Assembly: GCA_031271375.1 (NCBI GenBank)
Contig: JAISVU010000366.1
Location: 1 to 5,767, forward strand
Source: Clostridiales bacterium
GTDB lineage: Bacteria; Bacillota; Clostridia; Lachnospirales; WRAX01
Direction of reading: 5' to 3'
Length of the DNA stretch: 5,767 nt
Shown: one piece after another, positions 1 to 4,426 of the stretch
How positions within the stretch are numbered: the stretch's first letter is position 1
How the letters are laid out: each line of letters opens with the position of its first letter
Made by a program: the position numbers and the translations under genes
Notes under the pieces: model-generated
What the model saw: the letters and a program-made list of their open reading frames with translations, nothing else
What the model was told of the DNA's origin: nothing
The model's database searches: none

Positions 1-470
1 GCTTCCTCCGTTGTGCGCATAATCAGCGGCAGTATCATTATCGCCAGCGTAAAACTCCCCGCGAGGAGCGACAGCCGCCATCCAAGCCAGGTCACAAAGA
101 ACAATGACCCGAACAGCCCGTAAACGATGGAAGGTATGCCGGAGAGCGTTTCAGCGGTTACGCGAACCAGTTTAACAAAGCGGTTTCCCCTTCGGGCATA
201 CTCCACCAGGTATATCGCGGAGAAAACCCCCAGCGGCACCGCTATTAAAAGAGAGAGAGCCACTGTAATAACCGTCGTCACCATAGCGGGGAAGAGCGAC
301 ACGTTGTCTGAATTATATTTAAATGAGAACAAGGACGGTTTGATATGGGGAATGCCGTTTATCAGTATGTACCCCACCAGAAAGACAAGCACCGCTACCG
401 TTATCCCGGCGCAGAGCCAGGTAAGGGACCTTAACAGGACGTCCACGAATTTACGTTTTTTCTTAGCCAT
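1..470 (-). CDS. pstA: Phosphate ABC transporter permease PstA, N-terminal part (cut by window edge)
   Basis: This is one of the two membrane subunits of the high-affinity phosphate importer PstSCAB. About 156 residues are visible and the C-terminal half lies off the left edge. The start MAKKKRKF is a basic cytoplasmic tail. A first membrane segment follows (about residues 16-37, LTWLCAGITVAVLVFLVGYI), then a second near 63-87 containing FPAMVTTVITVALSLLIAVPLG. Next comes ETLSGIPSIVYGLFG, a stretch typical of PstA/PstC permeases, and a further hydrophobic segment ending ILPLIMRTTEEA. The EAA loop that contacts the PstB ATPase would lie beyond the edge. The start chosen is ATG at 470. An in-frame GTG at 476 sits better (about 5-6 bases) behind the AGGTGA at 482-487 and may be the true start. 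The gene follows pstC in the same direction after an unusually long 144-base gap holding an inverted repeat. The family call is secure. Confidence 0.95.
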   Translation of the reverse strand, partial: MAKKKRKFVDVLLRSLTWLCAGITVAVLVFLVGYILINGIPHIKPSLFSFKYNSDNVSLFPAMVTTVITVALSLLIAVPLGVFSAIYLVEYARRGNRFVKLVRVTAETLSGIPSIVYGLFGSLFFVTWLGWRLSLLAGSFTLAIMILPLIMRTTEE

Positions 471-521
471 ACTCACTGCTATCACCTACTCTCAAGTCTT
501 TTACAATATTAAAAATAATGA

Positions 522-599
522 ACCACGAAAATCACGAAAAAAGATTAAACATAAAATAAAGATTTTGAACTTTTTCGCGCTTTTCGCACCTTTCGTGGT
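522..599. repeat. Inverted-repeat element of 9-base units in the pstC-pstA gap
   Basis: The outer ends are a perfect 9-base inverted repeat, ACCACGAAA at 522-530 and TTTCGTGGT at 591-599. Each arm continues with degenerate 9-base units: ACCACGAAA then ATCACGAAA on the left. On the right, read on the minus strand, they are ACCACGAAA, GGTGCGAAA and AGCGCGAAA. In RNA of the pst (minus) sense the first two units of each arm pair over 18 positions with one mismatch and three G-U pairs. The centre (about 541-570) is AT-rich. It starts 15 bases after the pstC stop and ends about 50 bases before pstA, so it is transcribed within the pst operon. It may be a REP/MITE-like dispersed repeat or an intercistronic mRNA hairpin. 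I see no reading frame in it. Confidence 0.75.
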
Positions 600-614
600 C
601 AAGCCCTTATCTTT

Positions 615-1484
615 TTATGGGTCACGCTTTTTAAGCAGCGAGAACGAAAGATTTATAATCAAGATGAATATAAACAGCACTACCCCCGTCGCGATAAGCG
701 CCTCCCTGTGAAGGCCTTCGGAGTAGCCCATTTCCATTACCACGTTAGCGGTCAGCGTCCGTACCCCCATAAGGAACTCCGATGGGGCGCGCAGGACGGT
801 TTGATTGCCCGCGACCATCTTTACCGCCATTGTTTCGCCTATGGCGCGGCCTATGCCCAAGACGACAGCCGCCATAACCCCCGACTTCGCCGCAGGAAGA
901 ACCACAAAGAACACAGCCCTGTCATGGCTTGCCCCCAGGGCCACGGCGCCTTCGTAAAGCTCGTCGGGCACGGCGCGCAGGGCGCTCTCCGTTATGCCGA
1001 TTATCGTTGGAAGGATCATTATACCCAATAGTATTGAAGCAGTCAATATACTGGAACCGCGGCCCCCAAAGGCGCTGCGCACGAAAGGCACCAGAATGAC
1101 CATCCCGAAGAACCCGTACACAACCGAAGGTATGCCCGCCAATAACTCTACCGCCGGTTTGAGTATTCTGTAAACCGGTTTCGGGCATATCTTGGCCATG
1201 AACACCGCGGAAAAAATGCCAATAGGCACTCCTATGATAATAGCCCCCGCCGTAACATAAATACTCCCTACTATCATCGGCAGAATACCGAAGTATGCGG
1301 GGTTGTCGGTAGGAGCCCACTTGGTTCCCAAAAGAAAGTTGAAGACGCCTATCTTTCCCATCGCGGGGAAGCCGCCGGCGAACAGAAAAACGCAGATAAG
1401 CCCTACCGCGAGAATGGCGGTGAGGGCTGAAATCATGAAGATGACGCGCATTACGCTTTCGTTCAATCGCTTGCTTGCTTTCAC
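615..1484 (-). CDS. pstC: Phosphate ABC transporter permease PstC
   Basis: This membrane subunit pairs with PstA to form the phosphate channel, taking phosphate from PstS and driven by PstB. From the GTG start it is 289 residues, normal for the family. The first membrane segment is about residues 13-36. PstC-type features follow: FLLGTKWAPTDNPAYFGILP (about 50-69), VELLAGIPSVVYGFFG in the middle, ILPTIIGITESALRAVP, and the EAA loop EGAVALGASHDRAVFFVVLP that docks on PstB. After that come GIGRAIGETMAV and a last hydrophobic segment before the basic tail LLKKRDP. I chose GTG at 1484 because it overlaps the pstS stop as GTGA and has GGAG at 1494-1497, 9 bases upstream. An in-frame TTG at 1499 overlaps that site and is less likely. 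The overlap suggests translational coupling to pstS. Confidence 0.96.
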   Translation of the reverse strand: MKASKRLNESVMRVIFMISALTAILAVGLICVFLFAGGFPAMGKIGVFNFLLGTKWAPTDNPAYFGILPMIVGSIYVTAGAIIIGVPIGIFSAVFMAKICPKPVYRILKPAVELLAGIPSVVYGFFGMVILVPFVRSAFGGRGSSILTASILLGIMILPTIIGITESALRAVPDELYEGAVALGASHDRAVFFVVLPAAKSGVMAAVVLGIGRAIGETMAVKMVAGNQTVLRAPSEFLMGVRTLTANVVMEMGYSEGLHREALIATGVVLFIFILIINLSFSLLKKRDP

Positions 1485-2353
1485 TGGACGGCGCTCCAAA
1501 CGTCGACGGCGCCGGTAAATACGTTCTTGACATCCTCAAGGCTGAGGCCGTCTGTAGTGTTGCTGTTGTTGACGATTACAGCGATGCCGTCCATTGCGAT
1601 CGTAACGCCGGTAAGCTCGGCGGTCTCGGTCTCCTTCAAGGCGCGGCTGGCCATGCCGATATCGCAGGTGCCCTCGATCGCGGAGTTCATTCCGGCTGAG
1701 GAATCGCTCATATTAAGCTCGATAGCGGCGTCGGCGTTGATTTCAAGATAAGCCTCCTGGAGCTTCTCCATCAGCGGAGTAACGGAGGATGAACCGGCGA
1801 TTACGACCGTGCCCGCTTCGTTTCCGCCATTAAAAGCGGCAGCTTCTTCATCTATCGCAATATATCCGTTGGCGGCGGCGATGGCTTGGCCCTCGGCGCT
1901 CATTATGAAGGCGACGAAATCCCGGGCGACGGCGCTGACGCCCTCTTTGTAAGCGATGTTGAAGGGCCGCTGGATTACATAGGAGCCGTCCTTCACGTTA
2001 TCGGCGCTGGCGGCTACGCCGTCGATGTCGAGGGCCTTCACGGTCTCGTTAAGGGAGCCTAGCGATATGTAGCCGATGGCGTAGGGATCGTTGGCGATGT
2101 TGGTCATCATAATGTCGGTGGCGTCGGCGGTGATGGCTTCCTCAGTGGTCATATCCACGGTTTCGCCGGCCTCGTTCTTGTTCAGGATACCGGCGAGCTC
2201 GATGAATGCGCTGCGGGTGCCGCTGCCGTCCTCACGGGTAACGACTGAAATGGCTGAATCGGCGTTAAAACCGGCGGGGTTTGATGCCTGGCATCCGGCA
2301 AGGGCCGTAACAATAAGTGCGGCAGCTAATACCGTGGCTAAAATCTTCCTCAT
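1481..2353 (-). CDS. pstS: Phosphate-binding lipoprotein PstS, circularly permuted
   Basis: This is the extracellular phosphate receptor of the Pst importer, 290 residues. A lipoprotein signal peptide ends in the lipobox LAGC, with Cys21 the likely lipidation site. Domain order is unusual. Residues 34-170 match what is normally the second half of PstS: SVVTREDGSGTRSAF (phosphate loop), DPYAIGYISLGSLNETVKAL, VKDGSYVIQRPFNIAYK, and FIMSAEGQAIAAANGYIAI. After a linker (about 168-180), residues 181-290 match the normal first half: GTVVIAGSSSVTPLMEKL, NMSDSSAGMNSAIEGTCDIGMASR, IAMDGIAVIVNN and LSLEDVKNVFTGAVDVWSAV. The protein therefore ends where a canonical PstS would pass into its phosphate-loop strand. 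The start is ATG at 2353, because GGAGG at 2361-2365 lies 7 bases upstream; the ATG at 2359 is too close. First gene of the pst operon. Function is confident from motifs and neighbours; ligand binding by the permuted fold is inferred. Confidence 0.93.
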   Translation of the reverse strand: MRKILATVLAAALIVTALAGCQASNPAGFNADSAISVVTREDGSGTRSAFIELAGILNKNEAGETVDMTTEEAITADATDIMMTNIANDPYAIGYISLGSLNETVKALDIDGVAASADNVKDGSYVIQRPFNIAYKEGVSAVARDFVAFIMSAEGQAIAAANGYIAIDEEAAAFNGGNEAGTVVIAGSSSVTPLMEKLQEAYLEINADAAIELNMSDSSAGMNSAIEGTCDIGMASRALKETETAELTGVTIAMDGIAVIVNNSNTTDGLSLEDVKNVFTGAVDVWSAVQ

Positions 2354-2360
2354 TTTCATT

Positions 2361-2365
2361 CCTCC
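2361..2365 (-). promoter_or_regulatory. Ribosome binding site deciding the pstS start
   Basis: On the minus strand this reads GGAGG. It is 7 bases from the ATG at 2353 and only 1 base from an in-frame ATG at 2359, so initiation at 2353 (protein beginning MRKIL) is favoured. Confidence 0.8.
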
Positions 2366-2412
2366 GTTTTTATGTTTTACAACGATATTAATCATAAATC
2401 CGCCGCGTAAAA

Positions 2413-2418
2413 ATAGTA
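2413..2418 (-). promoter_or_regulatory. Candidate -10 element of the pst operon promoter
   Basis: TACTAT on the minus strand lies 10 bases downstream of the nearer TTTACA box. No good -35 stands 16-18 bases upstream. This is the expected layout for an activator-dependent Pho promoter in which the Pho box takes the place of the -35. The match to TATAAT is only four of six, so the assignment is tentative. Confidence 0.4.
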
Positions 2419-2428
2419 TGCAGCGATA

Positions 2429-2445
2429 TGTAAAATGTGTGTAAA
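2429..2445 (-). promoter_or_regulatory. Pho box: two direct TTTACA repeats, 11-base period
   Basis: On the minus strand the sequence is TTTACA-CACAT-TTTACA, with the two hexamers at 2440-2445 and 2429-2434, exactly 11 bases apart. Response regulators of the PhoP/PhoB family bind tandem TT(A/T/C)ACA-like sites with about 5-base spacers. The position directly upstream of pstS fits phosphate-starvation induction of the pst operon. The hexamers are seen; the binding is inferred from family knowledge. A weaker third and fourth unit may continue towards pstS. Confidence 0.65.
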
Positions 2446-2457
2446 GTTATTATTTCC

Positions 2458-2486
2458 TTGAAATATCTTTATTAATAATGTAGAAT
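2458..2486 (+). promoter_or_regulatory. Sigma-A-type promoter for the nitroreductase operon
   Basis: TTGAAA at 2458-2463 and TAGAAT at 2481-2486 are separated by exactly 17 bases, each matching the vegetative consensus at five of six positions. Transcription would start near 2493, about 28 bases before the proposed start codon. It fires away from pstS, and its -35 lies 12 bases from the end of the Pho box. Confidence 0.7.
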
Positions 2487-2505
2487 ATGGATAATCAAAT
2501 ATCTA

Positions 2506-2511
2506 GGGAGG
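2506..2511 (+). promoter_or_regulatory. Ribosome binding site deciding the nitroreductase start
   Basis: GGGAGG abuts directly an in-frame ATG at 2512, leaving no spacer. The next in-frame start, TTG at 2521, is 9 bases away and therefore the better initiation codon. Confidence 0.7.
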
Positions 2512-2520
2512 ATGATTCAA

Positions 2521-3066
2521 TTGAGCGAGACATTGAGGGTAATCGCGGAGCGCTATTCATGCCGGGATTTTGAAGGGAAGCCGGTTGAACGCGAGAAACT
2601 GGATTTGATCGCCGCAGCCGCGGTTCAGTCTCCCAGCGGGAGCAACCGCCAGCCCTGGGAGATAGTTATACTGACCGATAAAACCCTGATAGACGAGATG
2701 GACGCGGAAGGCATGGCCGTCCTCAGCGAACAGGAAGACAAGTCCGTTTATGAACGTTTTATGGAGCGCGGCGGGAAGCTCTATTATAACGCCCCTTGCA
2801 TGTTCCTGATCCTTCAGCGGCCGGGCAGGGAGATGGACACCGGCATTGTCAGCGAGAATATTTCGCTCGCGGCGGCGGCCCTGGGCCTCGGCAACTGTAT
2901 CTGCGGCATGGCGCGGCTTTCATTCGACAGCAAGAAGGGGGACGCATATAAAAAGCATGTGGGAATGGACGGCGAATACGAGTTCGGCGTGGCGGTGCTG
3001 GTGGGATACGCGAAAACCCAAAAGGCCCCCCATGACCCGGATATGTCGAAAGTGAGGTATTTATAA
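2521..3066 (+). CDS. FMN-dependent nitroreductase family protein
   Basis: This is a predicted cytoplasmic flavoprotein reducing nitro compounds, quinones or an unknown substrate with NAD(P)H. From TTG at 2521 it is 181 residues, typical of the short single-domain members. RYSCRDF (residues 11-17) is the N-terminal FMN phosphate-binding motif with paired arginines. SPSGSNRQPWEIVIL (37-51) is the conserved S-P-S-x-x-N-x-Q-P-W flavin-contact segment. ENISLAAAALGLGNCICGM, past the middle, is the typical helix and glycine turn, and VAVLVGYA near the C-terminus is the usual closing strand. An ATG at 2512 would add three residues but touches the ribosome binding site. The stop overlaps the next start as TAATG, so it is co-translated with the flavodoxin gene. 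Substrate cannot be told from sequence. Confidence 0.9.
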   Translation: MSETLRVIAERYSCRDFEGKPVEREKLDLIAAAAVQSPSGSNRQPWEIVILTDKTLIDEMDAEGMAVLSEQEDKSVYERFMERGGKLYYNAPCMFLILQRPGREMDTGIVSENISLAAAALGLGNCICGMARLSFDSKKGDAYKKHVGMDGEYEFGVAVLVGYAKTQKAPHDPDMSKVRYL

Positions 3067-3575
3067 TGAACATCGCTGTTGTATACAAATCGAGGTACGG
3101 GGCGGCGAAACGCTACGCGCAGTGGATAGCGGAGGATTTGAAGTGCCCCATATATAACTTGAGCGAGGTTAAGCCGGGGCAGCTGGATAACTGCGGCGCG
3201 GTCGTCTACGGCGGCGGGGTGTACGCGGGGTCGGTGTCGGGGCTTAAAGACGCGTTTAGCCTGTTTAATAAAGACCTGGTGGTTTTCGCGGTGGGCATGG
3301 CAAAGCCGACCGAGGCATCGGCGGCTGCATTCAAAGATAAGCTCATCCCCGCCGAAGTTAAGGACAGGACGGCCCTGTTCCAGCTCAGGGGCGGCTACGA
3401 CCTGGGTAAAATGTCCTTCTTCCACAAGCTCGTCATGATGCTGGTGCGCGGGGTTATGAAGAAGGGCGAATCCTCCCCCGGGGAACGGGAAAAATTCAAG
3501 AATAAGATCGTGGACTTCATAGACCGCTCCAGCCTAAAGCCGCTGGTTGACTACATCAAGAAGACATATAAATAG
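3066..3575 (+). CDS. Flavodoxin-domain protein (HemG/Flavodoxin_5-like)
   Basis: This is a predicted FMN-binding electron carrier or flavodoxin-fold oxidoreductase of 169 residues. The N-terminus MNIAVVYKSRYGAAKRYAQWIAEDL has the first beta strand and an SRYGAAKR loop equivalent to the flavodoxin phosphate loop. AVVYGGGVYAGSVSGLKDAF (about 45-64) supplies the second flavin loop, and LVVFAVGMAKP the next strand. The overall pattern, with a helical tail after LRGGYDLGKMSFFHKLVMMLVRG, resembles the protoporphyrinogen-dehydrogenase-like flavodoxins. No haem gene is nearby, so that reaction is not claimed. The start shares one base with the nitroreductase stop (TAATG) and has GAGG at 3054-3057, 8 bases upstream. 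It lies between two other redox or metal enzymes and could serve as electron donor to either. Confidence 0.85.
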   Translation: MNIAVVYKSRYGAAKRYAQWIAEDLKCPIYNLSEVKPGQLDNCGAVVYGGGVYAGSVSGLKDAFSLFNKDLVVFAVGMAKPTEASAAAFKDKLIPAEVKDRTALFQLRGGYDLGKMSFFHKLVMMLVRGVMKKGESSPGEREKFKNKIVDFIDRSSLKPLVDYIKKTYK

Positions 3576-3587
3576 GCTGTACATAAA

Positions 3588-3593
3588 GGGAGG
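3588..3593 (+). promoter_or_regulatory. Ribosome binding site of the metallo-hydrolase gene
   Basis: GGGAGG lies 6 bases before the ATG at 3600, inside the 24-base gap after the flavodoxin stop. It fixes the start. Confidence 0.8.
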
Positions 3594-3599
3594 TTCTCA

Positions 3600-4286
3600 A
3601 TGAGAATAGCGGATAACGCGTACATGCTGAAAATAGGCCAGGAGGAAGGCGGGGCTTATTACCCGGTTTTGGTAAGCGACGGCGCTAACCTGGCCCTTAT
3701 CGACGCGGGCTACAAAGAGCATAACGAAGCCTTTGTTAAGGCGATTGAAGCGGAAGGGTTCAAGGCCCGGGATATCACGCATATTATACTGACGCACCAG
3801 GACGGGGATCATGTGGACGGGGTTAAAGCGATGAAGAAGCTGGCCCCCGGCGCGGTTGTCGTCGCCCATGAGGAAGAGGCCCCCTATATCGACGGGAGCA
3901 AGCTGAACATTAAGCTGCAGGACTGGATAGACAAGCAGGGCACCTTAACAGACGAGGATAAGGCGGATATTGACGAAAGAAAGGCCGAATCAGCCGCGCG
4001 CGCCGTCCCGGTGGATATTAAAGTGAAGGACGGGAATGTTATATTCGGCGATATGGAGGCCGTGCATGTCCCCGGCCACACCCCGGGCCATATATGCTTA
4101 TACCTGCGTAACAGCGGTATTATGGTGGGCGGCGACGCCCTGAACATAGACGGCGGCAAGCTGGTTGGCCCGAATCCCGTCTACACCTATGACCAAGCCC
4201 AGGGAGCGGCGTCGCTGGAGAAGATAAAGGGTTATAACCCTAAGATGGCGGTCGCGTATCACGGAGGGCTAATTACGCTGCGCTAG
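3600..4286 (+). CDS. Metallo-beta-lactamase-fold hydrolase (HxDxDH type)
   Basis: This is a binuclear-metal enzyme of the metallo-beta-lactamase superfamily, 228 residues, probably cytoplasmic since no signal peptide is seen. The core begins with YYPVLVSDGANLALIDAG (about 20-37). The metal motif is THQDGDHVDG: His66, Asp68, Asp70 and His71, with aspartate where many members have the second histidine. Further ligands are His160 (or His164) in PGHTPGH, Asp179 in GGDAL and His221 in YHGG. THQDxDH is, as I recall, a recognised variant seen in YflN-like hydrolases of Bacillus, so it is not evidence of inactivation. The C-terminus (GLITLR) ends only seven residues after His221, and its TAG stop lies in the left end of a repeat element. 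Third gene of the plus-strand row. Substrate unknown; a thioesterase, lactonase or oxygen-dependent role is possible. Confidence 0.9.
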   Translation: MRIADNAYMLKIGQEEGGAYYPVLVSDGANLALIDAGYKEHNEAFVKAIEAEGFKARDITHIILTHQDGDHVDGVKAMKKLAPGAVVVAHEEEAPYIDGSKLNIKLQDWIDKQGTLTDEDKADIDERKAESAARAVPVDIKVKDGNVIFGDMEAVHVPGHTPGHICLYLRNSGIMVGGDALNIDGGKLVGPNPVYTYDQAQGAASLEKIKGYNPKMAVAYHGGLITLR

Positions 4287-4421
4287 AGCCGAGATGAAGA
4301 AGAGCCGAGAGCCCAGATGGTTACTTTAAAATAATACAATGGCGGATAAAACAATGACCCACATAACTTCTTTTTTTATAACTAACTATCTGGGCTCTGG
4401 GCTCTCGGCCCTGGGCTCTAG
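4283..4421. repeat. Inverted-repeat element of 7-base units (MITE-like)
   Basis: The ends are a perfect 8-base inverted repeat, CTAGAGCC at 4283-4290 and GGCTCTAG at 4414-4421. The inner arms, 4301-4323 and 4383-4405, pair over 23 positions with one mismatch and one G-U in plus-sense RNA. The arms consist of degenerate 7-base units (CAGAGCC, GAGAGCC, CAGGGCC). The centre, about 59 bases, is AT-rich and has no reading frame worth calling. The outermost CTAG includes the TAG stop of the hydrolase gene, and the right end is 5 bases before the kinase ATG. Together with 4422-4426 it fills the whole gap between the two genes. It has no transposase, so it would be non-autonomous if mobile. Whether it is dispersed elsewhere cannot be told here. 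Confidence 0.8.
4354..4382 (+). promoter_or_regulatory. Possible promoter inside the repeat element, facing the kinase
   Basis: ATGACC at 4354-4359 (four of six to TTGACA) and TATAAC at 4377-4382 (five of six to TATAAT) are 17 bases apart. If active it would start transcription near 4389, in the right arm, and read into the kinase. The region is AT-rich, so a chance match is quite possible. Confidence 0.3.
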
Positions 4422-4426
4422 CAGTC

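Noticed and set aside
522..599. A rho-independent terminator after pstC
   Set aside because: The loop between the perfect arms is about 60 bases, the arms are AT-rich in part, and no clean GC stem with an immediate T-run is seen; operon continuity to pstA is expected.
127..711. A 194-residue plus-strand open frame opposite pstA and the repeat
   Set aside because: It crosses the AT-rich gap and is antisense to conserved pstA; the translation has no recognisable features.
922..1539. A 205-residue open frame on the minus strand over pstC and the end of pstS
   Set aside because: It lies out of frame over a well-conserved pstC, is rich in Arg and low-complexity stretches, and shows no domain.
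1481..2353. PstS as a truncated or frameshifted pseudogene, because its N-terminus does not look like PstS
   Set aside because: Both halves are present with their motifs, in one frame, with a signal peptide and a coupled stop; permutation explains the mismatch.
2814..3425. A 203-residue minus-strand open frame opposite the nitroreductase and flavodoxin genes
   Set aside because: It is antisense to two clear genes, has no family resemblance and spans their overlap, so it is a by-product of GC-rich codons.
3795..3824. Loss of the second histidine in the hydrolase metal motif as a sign of inactivation
   Set aside because: THQDxDH is, as I recall, a known natural variant of the superfamily, and all other ligands are present.
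4283..4421. A CRISPR fragment or a structured riboswitch in the hydrolase-kinase gap
   Set aside because: The short units are contiguous with no spacers, and the simple two-arm palindrome lacks any recognised aptamer layout.
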